DNA from: Lachnospiraceae bacterium
Lineage (GTDB): Bacteria; Bacillota_A; Clostridia; Lachnospirales; Lachnospiraceae
Assembly (NCBI GenBank): GCA_021770615.1
Contig: JAETQR010000002.1
Coordinates: 62,001-126,000 of the forward strand
Reading direction: 5' to 3'
DNA length: 64,000 bases
Of this stretch, positions 1 to 8,637 are shown piece by piece. Below the pieces are notes generated by a model that saw nothing but the letters and a program-made list of their open reading frames with translations, was not told the origin of the DNA and did no database searches. Every line of letters begins with the position of its first letter. Positions within the stretch are counted from its first letter, which is position 1. A program made the position numbers and the translations under genes.

Positions 1-674
1 TAGGAGCAGAAGCAAGTCTTTGCCCGGTCGTAGTCGCAGGCCTTGCATCCGCTCATGCGCTCAGCACAAACAATGAAAATCCACAGACAGCAAGTCGTCC
101 CTTTGATAAGACCAGAGACGGTTTTGTATTCGGAGAGGGCGGAGGAGCCGTCCTGCTTGAAACCGAAGAACATGCAAAAAAACGTGGGGCTGATATAAAA
201 GCAAGGCTTCTTGGGTTTGCCAACTGTACAGACGGGTATCATGTCACGGCCCCTCATCCGGATGGGATCGGAGCGATTGCATGTATGGCAGACGCCATAA
301 AAAAAGCCGGTATCTCCACAAATGATATCGACTACATAAACACTCACGGAACTTCCACTCCGATGGGCGACACGATTGAGACAAATGCCATTAAGACTTT
401 ATTTGGCCCACATGCTTATGAGATGGCTGTCACCTCTACCAAGGGCGCTACCGGCCACATGATGGGCGCCGGCGGCATCACCGAGACGATCGCCTGTATC
501 AAAGCAGTACAGGAAGGAATCATCCCTCCCACACTGAACTTAAACACCCCGGATGAAGAATGCGACTTAAATTATGTGCCAAACAAGGCAGTCCAGCGGG
601 AAGTCAAATATGCAATGACCAATGCGTTTGGTTTTGGCGGACAAAATTCAAGCCTGATCGTAGGAACCCCATGA
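1..674 (+). CDS. fabF: beta-ketoacyl-ACP synthase II, C-terminal part (5' truncated by window)
   Basis: The reading frame is open from the first bases, so the N-terminal half, with the catalytic cysteine, lies outside the window. The visible 223 or so residues carry the second half of a thiolase-fold condensing enzyme: a glycine-rich GEGGGAVLLE stretch, the catalytic histidine in THGTSTPMGD, the TKGATGHMMGAGG lysine/histidine motif and the C-terminal NAFGFGGQNSSL. KASII elongates acyl-ACP with malonyl-ACP in cytosolic type II fatty acid synthesis. KASI (FabB) is less likely because Clostridia normally use FabF. The stop codon overlaps the next gene start in an ATGA arrangement, so the two are translationally coupled at the end of a fatty-acid operon. 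Confidence 0.93.
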   Translation, partial: GAEASLCPVVVAGLASAHALSTNNENPQTASRPFDKTRDGFVFGEGGGAVLLETEEHAKKRGADIKARLLGFANCTDGYHVTAPHPDGIGAIACMADAIKKAGISTNDIDYINTHGTSTPMGDTIETNAIKTLFGPHAYEMAVTSTKGATGHMMGAGGITETIACIKAVQEGIIPPTLNLNTPDEECDLNYVPNKAVQREVKYAMTNAFGFGGQNSSLIVGTP

Positions 675-1411
675 ATACTCTGAAAAAACTGATCACAGAG
701 TCCTCCCATCTGAGTGATGAGGCCCTTGCCCAAAAAGCAGATTCACTTCTGCATATTCACACGGAAGAAATCCAGACGGACGGGAAGGATACCTTTCATT
801 TCCACCGGTATGAGCCAACACCTTACCGGGTTTTACAGATTCTTTTTGATCATCTGGATATCCGCGAAACGGATACCCTGTTAGATTATGGCAGCGGTCT
901 CGGCCGATCAGCTTTTTATGCAAATTACTTGTTTCAATGCCGGGGAATCGGCATAGAACAGTCAGAAGAATTTCACCGCATGGCACTAAAAAACCGGAAC
1001 GGATACCGGGGGATATACCGGGATCGTCTTTGCTTTATCCATGCATCGGCAGAAGAATATGATCTTCCTGGCGAAGTAAATTACATTTACTGCTTCAATC
1101 CGTTTTCTACGGCCATCTTCCGATCTGTCATGACAAAGATTGAGACGTCCTTTGAACAGCGTGAACGCGACATCACACTTATACTATACTATCCGGAAGA
1201 CGACACCATCTTTTATATCGAGAGGCATACTCCTTTTCAGCTTCTCTGTGAGATCCCCGTCCCTGATCTGATCGAAAAGGATCGTAGGGAGCGTTTCTGT
1301 CTGTACCGCCTTTGTGCCTCAGGCGAAACTTCTATAGAGTCAAATACCCCGCGGCAGTCGCCAAATGGACATGCAAGCATGTCCGCTTGGCTCGTTGCTT
1401 CGCGAGAATAA
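671..1411 (+). CDS. class I SAM-dependent methyltransferase, substrate unknown
   Basis: The start at 671 is chosen because its ATG overlaps the fabF stop (ATGA); longer in-frame starts would lie inside fabF. The protein has 246 residues with a Rossmann methyltransferase motif I (LLDYGSGLGRSAFY), an acidic GIEQS after beta-2 and a YCFNPFS motif like the post-I/IV NPF of this family. It is cytosolic and soluble. Coupling to fabF does not by itself reveal the substrate. The last 25 or so codons run through a palindromic segment (1360-1391) unlike the rest of the gene, so the present C-terminus may have been rewritten by a repeat insertion. The family call is firm; a specific function is not. Confidence 0.8.
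   Translation: MNTLKKLITESSHLSDEALAQKADSLLHIHTEEIQTDGKDTFHFHRYEPTPYRVLQILFDHLDIRETDTLLDYGSGLGRSAFYANYLFQCRGIGIEQSEEFHRMALKNRNGYRGIYRDRLCFIHASAEEYDLPGEVNYIYCFNPFSTAIFRSVMTKIETSFEQRERDITLILYYPEDDTIFYIERHTPFQLLCEIPVPDLIEKDRRERFCLYRLCASGETSIESNTPRQSPNGHASMSAWLVASRE
1360..1391. repeat. hairpin-forming palindromic segment at the 3' end of the methyltransferase gene
   Basis: GCCAA, a 2-bp mismatch and GGACATGC are followed by AA and then the complement GCATGTCC, a mismatch and TTGGC, giving a 13-bp stem with an internal mismatch. It is inside the coding frame and has no U-tract, so it is not a typical intrinsic terminator. A second small hairpin-like run (CTCG...CGAG) follows. It looks like a dispersed palindromic repeat, but no second copy lies in this window. 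Confidence 0.55.
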
Positions 1412-1438
1412 ATGACCGATGATTTTTTTACAAAACCA

Positions 1439-1467
1439 TTGCGAATTTAGGAATTTTGCATTATACT
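1439..1467 (+). promoter_or_regulatory. sigma-A promoter for the small gene at 1517
   Basis: TTGCGA and TATACT are separated by exactly 17 bp and lie about 50 bp before the GTG start at 1517. This is a near-consensus housekeeping promoter. Confidence 0.65.
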
Positions 1468-1516
1468 GTTAGTAGGCCGTTGATACACGGGCAGAGAAAC
1501 GAAAGGGAGTGAAGAT

Positions 1517-1729
1517 GTGTACAATGAAGAATTATTCCGGAAAATGCTGATGACTTTTGATCACAAGTACGAATCTTCTACTGTATTTTATGACAATCTT
1601 CCATATATAAGGGATTATGATCTGTGCAACTGGACTCCGCTTCGTCTTATGAGCGGAAACATCATAAAATTTTATCAGTATAAACTTGATAAACCCGTCA
1701 TCATACAGACCGATCCGGACGGCATGTAA
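1517..1729 (+). CDS. small conserved-looking protein of unknown function (70 aa)
   Basis: Not recognised. It starts with GTG at 1517, seven bases after a GGGAG ribosome-binding site; the ATG two bases earlier gives only a very short frame. The product is rich in aromatic and charged residues (YDNLPYIRDYDLCNWTPLR near the middle) with no signal peptide or membrane segment, so it is probably cytosolic. A 17-bp-spaced promoter stands upstream and an intrinsic terminator directly downstream, which makes it a monocistronic gene and supports its being real despite its size. Confidence 0.6.
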   Translation: MYNEELFRKMLMTFDHKYESSTVFYDNLPYIRDYDLCNWTPLRLMSGNIIKFYQYKLDKPVIIQTDPDGM

Positions 1730-1750
1730 TATTTATTTTTGAATATGATA

Positions 1751-1795
1751 AGAGTATCCACATGCTCCTGTAATGGAGCCGGGATACTCTTTTTT
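1751..1795 (+). terminator. intrinsic terminator after the 70-aa gene
   Basis: AGAGTATCC (1751-1759) pairs with GGATACTCT (1782-1790) and is followed by a run of T. It lies about 20 bp after the stop at 1729. Confidence 0.8.
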
Positions 1796-1845
1796 ATCAA
1801 TAATGCTGGATCTTCGTTGTTACCAGACATTAACATAGCTCTGTA

Positions 1846-3093
1846 TTAATCAAAAATTTTTTCCAGTTCACTGATTATCTCATGATCAAATCCCGTTTCC
1901 GGACAGATAATCTCCTCACCGTCCACCGGCTCATAACCAAGCGGGCCATAGTAGAATTTTTTTGTCATGATGCACTGCTTTCCTTCCAAATCCGTAACTC
2001 TCCAATAAAGAACTGCATCATACTTTTTCTCCTCTTCATTATACTCCTTATCGATAAGTTGAAAATCATTGGATTTACATCTGCTTAATACATTGTAAAG
2101 TCCGTCTCCTATTTTTACAGCGTATTCTGTCACACCGGTTTCTTTATTTATAACCGGCATTTCCATACAGTTCCTCACAAAATAAAAACTGTAAAAGCCG
2201 GAAGAAAAACCTTCCTTCCCTATTTCTTCTGCTGTTTCCGAATTCTGTATATTGATCCTGCGACTCGTTATATAATTTGCAACATTATATCCGATACAGG
2301 AATATTTATAATAATCCAGATAATAATTCATATCCTCAATATAGTACCCAAATGAATGTATATAATCCTCATCAAAACGCTCCCCCATATATGTTTCTTC
2401 ACCATTCCAGATACTGATGCCATAATTATACCGGTCCTTAAAAATAACCTGCATCGAAACCCGCTCCTCCCCTACTCTCAGCAAAAGATCCACGCTATAC
2501 GCTGAATATTGGATATTGGTATCCGGCGTACTGTACCAGTCAGCATTATCTGTATATGTTACACCCTTTACATCAATCTTTACATCTTTTCCCTTAAATG
2601 TCTTTTCATAAGATTGATAGATACGCTCTGAAACGTCATAAAAAAAGGCATCGTGCTCATCTCCATTTTGATTACTCACATCAAAACTTGTACCAGTACT
2701 TTTCAGGATTTCCCGGATCCTGCCATCCACCAGCTTTTGTGCAATCTGCTTTGCCTTATAGCGATACATAAGGCTGTCATAGCTCGGGCATGGCAACGAC
2801 GGAAAAAGCTGCCCTGTCGTCAAAACACCAAATACACCGCACACAATGATAAGTACTATAATAGCAATTCCCTTTTTGATCCGATTTTTCTTCAACTCCC
2901 TTTCAATCTTTTTAAATGGCTGGATCTCATCAAAACCTGCAGCACTTTTCTCCTGCGTCTCCTGCATTTCTTCCATCTTTTTTCTGCAGCGCTCACAGCC
3001 AGTCAGATGTTCTTCCAGCTGTTCCTTTGTCTCCATACTGCATAATCCCTCGATATACTCTGGCATTAAATCCTCTGCGATATGACACTTCAT
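1846..3093 (-). CDS. putative anti-sigma factor with N-terminal zf-HC2 zinc finger
   Basis: The protein has 415 residues. The first 40 carry a zinc-finger anti-sigma pattern (Cys3, then HLTGCERCRKK, i.e. H-x3-C-x2-C). A single membrane helix follows near residues 75-97 (GIAIIVLIIVCGVFGVL), then about 315 extracytoplasmic residues of no recognised fold. The cytosolic finger is expected to hold the sigma factor encoded just upstream, and the outer domain would sense an envelope signal. The start overlaps the sigma gene stop by 4 bp, so the two are co-translated. Orientation, domain order and pairing match ECF sigma/anti-sigma modules; the inducing signal is unknown. Confidence 0.8.
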   Translation of the reverse strand: MKCHIAEDLMPEYIEGLCSMETKEQLEEHLTGCERCRKKMEEMQETQEKSAAGFDEIQPFKKIERELKKNRIKKGIAIIVLIIVCGVFGVLTTGQLFPSLPCPSYDSLMYRYKAKQIAQKLVDGRIREILKSTGTSFDVSNQNGDEHDAFFYDVSERIYQSYEKTFKGKDVKIDVKGVTYTDNADWYSTPDTNIQYSAYSVDLLLRVGEERVSMQVIFKDRYNYGISIWNGEETYMGERFDEDYIHSFGYYIEDMNYYLDYYKYSCIGYNVANYITSRRINIQNSETAEEIGKEGFSSGFYSFYFVRNCMEMPVINKETGVTEYAVKIGDGLYNVLSRCKSNDFQLIDKEYNEEEKKYDAVLYWRVTDLEGKQCIMTKKFYYGPLGYEPVDGEEIICPETGFDHEIISELEKIFD

Positions 3094-3632
3094 CTCTGCT
3101 CTCCTCCAATCTGCTCTCTTAGCTTTTCCTTACCCCTAAAAAAAGTAACTCTTCCCCATGTTTCAGATTTTCCAAAAATACTACCGATTTCCTTAAAAGA
3201 AAGGCAGCCCATGATGCGCAGCATCAGCACTTCCTTATAAGGCTCTGAAAGATTATGGATCGCCCGATAAACCACTGCTGTTTCGTCTTTCCGGATCAAA
3301 TCTTTTACAAAGTCGGTCTCCTGCACAGTCTGCCCAAACAGTAAAGCTTCTCCCTGCTGTTCCATGATCTGGTCCATGGAAATGTTCTTCTGCTCCCTCT
3401 GTTTGCACATATCAAGCCAGGTATTTTTAGCGATCTGACAAAGCCAGGTTGACACCTCACATTTTCCCTCAAAAGAATCCGCATGCTCGATGGCTTTTAA
3501 AAAAACCGTCTGTAAGATATCATCTGCTGTCACCGGGTTTTTGCAAAGCTGTAGGATATATCCATACAACATTTTTGCATATTTCTGATAAATCTCATCA
3601 AAAACCCCCTTGATATATTTCATTTGTGCCAC
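3090..3632 (-). CDS. ECF-type RNA polymerase sigma factor
   Basis: This 180-residue sigma-70 family protein has region 2 in the first 90 residues (NPVTADDILQTVFLKAIEH, then STWLCQIAKNTWLD) and region 4 in the last 60 (LSEPYKEVLMLRIMGCLSFKEIGSIFG). Regions 1 and 3 are absent, as expected for ECF factors. The GTG start at 3632 has an AGGAGG site four bases upstream; an ATG three codons in is the alternative. It is followed by its zf-HC2 anti-sigma partner. The upstream region carries an ECF-style promoter, consistent with positive autoregulation. Confidence 0.9.
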   Translation of the reverse strand: MAQMKYIKGVFDEIYQKYAKMLYGYILQLCKNPVTADDILQTVFLKAIEHADSFEGKCEVSTWLCQIAKNTWLDMCKQREQKNISMDQIMEQQGEALLFGQTVQETDFVKDLIRKDETAVVYRAIHNLSEPYKEVLMLRIMGCLSFKEIGSIFGKSETWGRVTFFRGKEKLREQIGGEQR

Positions 3633-3653
3633 TTCACCTCCTCTGTTAAATCA

Positions 3654-3679
3654 GACGAATGAAACGAGAAAACGTTACA
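3654..3679 (-). promoter_or_regulatory. ECF-type autoregulatory promoter of the sigma gene
   Basis: On the minus strand TGTAAC (3679-3674) is followed after exactly 16 bp by CGTC (3657-3654). This matches the general ECF -35 AAC / -10 CGTC architecture known from Bacillus (TGAAAC-N16-CGTC). It ends about 20 bp before the GTG of the ECF gene. That the gene's own product reads it is inference. Confidence 0.6.
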
Positions 3680-3696
3680 TAATTTGCAGCCCGGCC

Positions 3697-3734
3697 ATAT
3701 AATAAATAAGGTGCGGCTAAAATGCGCACCTTAT
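3697..3734 (-). terminator. intrinsic terminator after the aldo/keto reductase gene
   Basis: A perfect 10-bp stem, ATAAGGTGCG with CGCACCTTAT and a 9-nt loop, is followed on the minus strand by TTATTATAT. It lies 70 bp past the reductase stop and before the ECF promoter. Confidence 0.65.
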
Positions 3735-3807
3735 CATGTCCATAAACTCTTTATTTCACACTACTTCAATGCTTCTTCAAACCTGCCTGACTAAATTTTC
3801 TTAACTA

Positions 3808-4938
3808 TTACGCGTTCAGCTTCTCGGCAAAATCACTCATAGCCTCCGATATTTTTATCTGCTGCGGGCATACTGCTTCGCAACTCCGGCATCCAATACA
3901 AGCCGTTGGATGCTTTTCTTTCGGAATCGCCATCAGCGCCATCGGCGCAAGAAAACCGCCACCGGTAAAGCTATGTTCATTATAAAGATCAAGAAGCCCC
4001 GGAATATCCAACCCTTTCGGGCAGTGGCTCACACAGTAATGGCAGGAAGTACACGGAAGAGTGCCGTCCAACATACCGTCTGCCACGCCAAGCAGTGCAT
4101 TCATTTCTTCCTGTGACAACGTTTTCTCTGTCTCAAATGTTTTTATATTCTCTTTGAGCTGTTCAAAATCCGACATACCGGAAAGTATCATCGTCACACC
4201 CGGAATACTCTGCAAAAACCGGAACGCCCATGCCGGAATATTTTCATCCGGCCGCAGTCCCCTTAACACTTTTTCTGCATTCTCTGGCAATTTCGCCAGT
4301 TTACCTCCACGGACCGGCTCCATCACCCATACCGGGATCCCATACTCTTTTAACAGTTCAACCTTGGCTTTTGCATCCTGGAACGTCCAATCAATATAAT
4401 TTAACTGGATCTGGCAAAATTCCATATGATCGCCATAAGCTTCTAAAAACCGTTTCATCACATCATAATTTCCATGCGCAGAAAAACCAAGATGACGAAT
4501 GCGTCCCTGTTCTTTCTGTTTTACAAGATACTCGTCAATATGGTATTTTTTATCCAGATAGGCATCAATATTCATCTCACATACATTATGGAACAGATAA
4601 AAGTCAAAATACTCCACACGGCATTTTTTCAACTGCTGCTCAAAAATTTCCTCTACCTTGCCCATATTAGTAAGGTCATACCCCGGAAATTTGGTGGCAA
4701 GGAAAAAACTGTCACGGGGATACTTTTCCAGAACCCTTCCCATAACAAGTTCCGAGTTCCCGTCATGATATCCCCACGCCGTATCATAATAATTGATTCC
4801 CTGCTCCATTGCATAAGCAACCATCTCTGCCGTTCTCTCTTCATCAATCTTTGCATCATTTCCATCCAAAACCGGCAGACGCATCGTCCCCATTCCCAAT
4901 GCAGACAATTCTAACTCCTGAAACTTTTTTGTGATCAT
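3808..4938 (-). CDS. aldo/keto reductase with C-terminal dicluster ferredoxin domain
   Basis: The protein has 376 residues. Residues 1-280 form an AKR barrel (GMGTMRLP start, YYDTAWGYHDGNSE with the Asp and Tyr of the catalytic set, FLATKFP with the Lys, HLGFSAHG). The last 90 residues hold two 4Fe-4S motifs, CTSCHYCVSHCP and CIGCRSCEAVCP. This fused form is common in anaerobic Clostridia and Bacteroides. It probably exchanges electrons with ferredoxin while reducing a carbonyl, but the substrate is unknown. It is monocistronic, with a terminator downstream; the ATG follows a weak GGGATGAA ribosome-binding site. Confidence 0.9.
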   Translation of the reverse strand: MITKKFQELELSALGMGTMRLPVLDGNDAKIDEERTAEMVAYAMEQGINYYDTAWGYHDGNSELVMGRVLEKYPRDSFFLATKFPGYDLTNMGKVEEIFEQQLKKCRVEYFDFYLFHNVCEMNIDAYLDKKYHIDEYLVKQKEQGRIRHLGFSAHGNYDVMKRFLEAYGDHMEFCQIQLNYIDWTFQDAKAKVELLKEYGIPVWVMEPVRGGKLAKLPENAEKVLRGLRPDENIPAWAFRFLQSIPGVTMILSGMSDFEQLKENIKTFETEKTLSQEEMNALLGVADGMLDGTLPCTSCHYCVSHCPKGLDIPGLLDLYNEHSFTGGGFLAPMALMAIPKEKHPTACIGCRSCEAVCPQQIKISEAMSDFAEKLNA

Positions 4939-5031
4939 TTTTCATCCCAGCCTTTCTTTCTATAAATGATTAACAAAAATATTTATTATTTTTATTTTAT
5001 CAATAATTGGGGGAAATATCAAATGTGTTTT

Positions 5032-5199
5032 TTGCAGGTTCCGTATTTCATAAAGCGGTTTCTCCCGCATGGAGCGCTCCCGCTCTGTAAGTTACGCAGT
5101 GGTAAGGGTGTGGAAAGTGCAAAACATGCACTTTCCGCACCTCTTACCAGCGTACTTACAACTCCATGCTCTGAGAAACCGCTTTATGAAATACTGCAA
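5032..5199. repeat. long hairpin repeat, family A copy 1
   Basis: A 168-bp imperfect palindrome in the 345-bp gap between the reductase and the next gene. The arms begin TTGCAG...GTATTTCATAAAGCGG and end CCGCTTTATGAAATAC-TGCAA. The inner part pairs GCATGGAG with CTCCATGC, GTAAG with CTTAC, TGGTAAG with CTTACCA and GGAAAGTGCA with TGCACTTTCC. A second copy is at 33310-33482, with matched changes in both arms. No open frame of merit, and no T-tract suited to a terminator. The remainder of the gap, 4939-5031, is AT-rich without visible features. Confidence 0.85.
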
Positions 5200-5239
5200 T
5201 GCTGCAGAAAAAAAAATAGTAACCTACTTATACTAAGCA

Positions 5240-5263
5240 GATGTTGGGGACAAAAAGGTGCTT
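5240..5263 (+). repeat. degenerate end of a family C cruciform repeat
   Basis: 24 bp match the left end of the element at 33506-33638 at 21 positions (GATG..GGGG.CAAAAAGGTGCTT). They lie downstream of a family A copy in the same order as at 33 kb. The rest of the element is missing here. Confidence 0.5.
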
Positions 5264-5283
5264 ACATAATCTTGGGGATAGTT

Positions 5284-8200
5284 TTACTTTATCTTGATTT
5301 TCCTTATTGCACTGTACTTTCCGTTTATGATTTTCCCTTTTTCGTTGCTGTTCCATGCTGAAATCCTAATGAAATAAGTCTTTTTTGATTTCAGTTTCTT
5401 AATAACTTTTTTCAGCGTTTTTGCAGAAACCTTATACTGCTTGAGGCCCTTGGTAAATTTTCGGTTTGTTGCAATCTGAACCCGGTAACCCTTTGCAGCA
5501 CTTACTTTCTTCCACACAACAGTCAGTTTCCTTTTGCCGGGCTTTACACTCTTGACAGAAACCTTTGCCAGTTTTACGGTCTTTAACCCCCCACCATTTT
5601 TCGGTATGTTATTTGATTTCAGCGTTGATGTTGCAGTCGTTTTTTTTGTTTCAGATGATTCCGCCGAAGGCCTGGAAATGTTCTCTGGCACATCCGTCGG
5701 CCGGGTATTTTCATCTTTCAGCACTGTTACATTACAGACTGCAGTTAATCCACTAAAACTATTTGCAGCAGATATTACCGCGCTGCCATCTCCCACAGCT
5801 GTAATCTCTCCATGTTCATCCACCGTCACCACATTTTCATTACTACTGCTCCATTGAATCTGGGTATTATTTGCATTAAAGGGCTCAAATTGTTCTTTCA
5901 GCAAATAAGTATCACCTATATTCAGCTCCAATTCTTTTACATCCAGCGTTAAGCTTTCCGCTGAAATGTTTTCAACGACCTCCGTATCTGTGCTGGATTC
6001 CATTGCTTCGTCATCCGAATTATATAAATCATACAGAGACTTTCCCTGTCTTCTTCCCTCAGAAAAATAATTGCTATAAGAGATCTCTTTCGACAATGGA
6101 ACCTTTGTATACTCAATCGTTCTAACCAGCTCGTCATTCTCGTATTCCTTAATAATGCAGTCCATGGTTCCCTTGTCATTCCCAACATAAGACACAACAA
6201 AATTATCATCCGGCAAAATCAAATACTTATCATCACCATCTACATAAGCGATAATCTCATCATATTGTGTATCCACGGTATTATCCGTAATTTTTGCACA
6301 CACATTTCCCTCGCTGTCATACACAATAATATCTACTGGGCAATGTCCCTCAATCCTTGTCGTTTTCTTCACAAGATCTTTGGTTAAGATAATTGTTATA
6401 TCTTTTATACTTTTTTTGGCATCGTCCTCGCCATATCCGGTATAGCCATATTTAAGGCTTGTGTAAACCATTTCACTTGCTGAGCCATACTTCGCATTGA
6501 CAACCTGGGAGAACGTACCGGACAACATCTGATCTGCTATGCTGTCAATTCCCTCTCCATAGAGTTTGCTATAGCAATTATGAATTTGACCTTCTAATAC
6601 TTTTTTCAGTGACGTTGCAAAGCTATCGTAGTCTGCATAGGTTATAATCCCCATACCGCTTCCTGTACCCTGATAATTCATTTCACTTTTTTTCGATTTT
6701 GCGTTAAATCCGGCTTTTTCTATCTGATAACTGATTGTTCCAAAACCACTGTAAGCAGAGGAACTGCCACCGAATGTGAAAAAGTCCATATTCATTGTAA
6801 ATACGATTACAATATCCTTATTATCTTTTTTATTTTTCGCTTCAAACCTGAGCGTACCTGTGTATGGTTTCCGAAATGTAAGCATCCCCTTTGCCTGAGA
6901 AATACCTAATTTCTTAAAAACAGTATCCATCAAATCTTCTTTCGTAAAATGTGCGTTTTTCATTAATTTCTTAACAAGGCTTCCCTCGCTATCATCGTTT
7001 ATCATGCTATTTAAAGCATTCGAGGTATAAATCCAGTTATTCACCTGAGCAGTTACTGCTTTTACCTCTGAGTCCGTCAGGTATTCTCTGAGCAGAGTAT
7101 CGTCAAATGCCGCCTGCGAGCCGTTCAGTATGTTGTTGAGCTTGTTAATTTCTGACCTTTTCGCGGTTCCCGTCTGCTTTTTGATCACTGCCGTTTCATT
7201 TGCCCGGTCTTCATTGGAAATACTAACCTCTGCCTTTACATACTGCATATTATCTACAGACGCTCTAAACTCTGTTACGGTATTGATACTTTCCGGCACA
7301 TAGTCCTCCTTCAAATACGCTTTAACTGTAAATTCTTCGTTTTCCCCAAGTTTCAAAAATTTATTATATGATTGCGTAAATGTGGTATCTTTACTGGAAA
7401 AAATCCCTGACTTTAACAAATACGGAATCTCACCGCTATTTGAAAAACTGGAAGACAAAGTAATATCGGATATATCAACTCCTATATCACTAACATCCGT
7501 ATCTCCTAATGCTTCCAGTACATTCTCCGTATAGTATGGCTTTTTCAAGTCACAGGCTGCCGATACTTTTACATCAAATGAGTCTTGGGAAAATTTTGCG
7601 TTTTTATATGTAATATTTGTGATTTCCGGCGTCACAGACAATTTCGGAATCACTACATCAGAAACCGGATCCATATTGGTAATCTGGTTATTTTTTAATA
7701 ATGCGATCACCTTGATGCCATTGTTTCCCACAACTAAGCCTGTCGCCTCATTCAAATCAAAATCGTCACTTACATCGTAGTCTGCCCCATCAATTTTTAA
7801 CGTAAAATCATTTAGATTAACAGCTTCCAATGTGCCAAGGATGGTATCAACTCCAAAATTATGACCTGGGGACACTGGCGTCTCCGTCGGGACTGGCAAC
7901 TCCGACGGAGTTGGTGTGGTTTCACTTTCAGAATCGTCTGCTATTTCGGCATCTGCAATATACTTCTTCCTATTCTCCTCTGTATTGGAAATAAAATCAA
8001 AACGTTTTCCAAGTGCTTCATAGATCATTTGAAATTCATCTGCAGTACATGAACTTCCATTTAAACGATACTCATTTGTAACTGTATCCGCAAGCCATTC
8101 ATCCCAAGCAGCTGTATTAACAAGGGAAATTTTATTATTTACTAATTTGTACTCTTGTATTATTCGAGGTATCACAGTCCCCGAAGTTCCCACATTGAAC

Positions 8201-8451
8201 GCCGGTGCCCGGTAATAGTAAGCATATGTGCCCCTTCCCGGCATAGAATATAAGTCCCCATAATTATCATATCCCTCCGTCTCAGGCATCATTTCAACTT
8301 CAACTGCCCGACCATTCTGATATGTATAATAATGCACAATATCTAAACACTTGTCCGTTGAGGATATCATTAACTCTGGAGTCATATCCTCGTTCAAATC
8401 CCCAAGAGCAAAGTAATACTCTGAATAATCTCCTTTGGATAATATATTCAT
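5284..8451 (-). CDS. large surface protein with Ig-like (Big_2) and FN3-like domains; N-terminus frameshifted
   Basis: Not recognised as a named family. The open frame encodes 1055 residues. An acidic DLNEDMTPELMI motif near residue 20 recalls Ca-binding loops, and a proline/threonine linker follows near 200. A long middle region has no assigned fold. A bacterial Ig-like unit lies near 850-925 (TLDVKELELNIGDTYLL, VVTVDEHGEITAVGDGSAVI) and a lysine-rich FN3-like tail near 960-1055 (VSAAKGYRVQIATNRKFTKG). It lacks a signal peptide in this frame, but one is encoded just upstream in another frame (8448-8564). It belongs to a block of four minus-strand secreted proteins sharing the C-terminal tail. 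Probably a wall-associated or secreted protein, possibly now inactive. Confidence 0.75.
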   Translation of the reverse strand: MNILSKGDYSEYYFALGDLNEDMTPELMISSTDKCLDIVHYYTYQNGRAVEVEMMPETEGYDNYGDLYSMPGRGTYAYYYRAPAFNVGTSGTVIPRIIQEYKLVNNKISLVNTAAWDEWLADTVTNEYRLNGSSCTADEFQMIYEALGKRFDFISNTEENRKKYIADAEIADDSESETTPTPSELPVPTETPVSPGHNFGVDTILGTLEAVNLNDFTLKIDGADYDVSDDFDLNEATGLVVGNNGIKVIALLKNNQITNMDPVSDVVIPKLSVTPEITNITYKNAKFSQDSFDVKVSAACDLKKPYYTENVLEALGDTDVSDIGVDISDITLSSSFSNSGEIPYLLKSGIFSSKDTTFTQSYNKFLKLGENEEFTVKAYLKEDYVPESINTVTEFRASVDNMQYVKAEVSISNEDRANETAVIKKQTGTAKRSEINKLNNILNGSQAAFDDTLLREYLTDSEVKAVTAQVNNWIYTSNALNSMINDDSEGSLVKKLMKNAHFTKEDLMDTVFKKLGISQAKGMLTFRKPYTGTLRFEAKNKKDNKDIVIVFTMNMDFFTFGGSSSAYSGFGTISYQIEKAGFNAKSKKSEMNYQGTGSGMGIITYADYDSFATSLKKVLEGQIHNCYSKLYGEGIDSIADQMLSGTFSQVVNAKYGSASEMVYTSLKYGYTGYGEDDAKKSIKDITIILTKDLVKKTTRIEGHCPVDIIVYDSEGNVCAKITDNTVDTQYDEIIAYVDGDDKYLILPDDNFVVSYVGNDKGTMDCIIKEYENDELVRTIEYTKVPLSKEISYSNYFSEGRRQGKSLYDLYNSDDEAMESSTDTEVVENISAESLTLDVKELELNIGDTYLLKEQFEPFNANNTQIQWSSSNENVVTVDEHGEITAVGDGSAVISAANSFSGLTAVCNVTVLKDENTRPTDVPENISRPSAESSETKKTTATSTLKSNNIPKNGGGLKTVKLAKVSVKSVKPGKRKLTVVWKKVSAAKGYRVQIATNRKFTKGLKQYKVSAKTLKKVIKKLKSKKTYFIRISAWNSNEKGKIINGKYSAIRKIKIK

Positions 8452-8564
8452 ATAACATTCTTTGAGTGTCTTTTGCGCCTTAATATCTGCCTTTGCTCCA
8501 AGTCTAAAAATAACACATTAATCAGTAGTAGAAACATCAGTAAAACACTAACAACTTTTCTCAT
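8448..8564 (-). pseudogene. detached signal peptide of the 5284-8451 gene (frameshift)
   Basis: An ATG at 8564 stands 8 bp after a GAGGGG ribosome-binding site and begins MRKVVSVLLMFLLLINVLF, a clear signal-peptide hydrophobic core, but the frame stops after 38 residues. The downstream frame reads LGAKADIKAQKTLKECYMN and runs into the large protein. One extra T in the run of five T (minus strand, 8510-8506) would join the two frames. So the intact gene would be 5284-8564, with a one-base indel or sequence error at that homopolymer. Confidence 0.7.
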
Positions 8565-8637
8565 GTCAAATTCCCCTCATTTTGTTCTTTACTTCTCTAC
8601 ATTTTGTCTTGTAGAAGTGCATTGACTCCCCCATACA

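Noticed and set aside
4966..5361. 131-codon plus-strand frame after the reductase gene
   Set aside because: It runs through the family A hairpin and into the antisense of the next gene, without a ribosome-binding site.
8500..8515. Programmed -1 frameshift joining the signal peptide to the large protein
   Set aside because: The site reads A TTT TTA, which is not a true X XXY YYZ slippery heptamer, and I see no clear stimulatory structure; a homopolymer indel is simpler.
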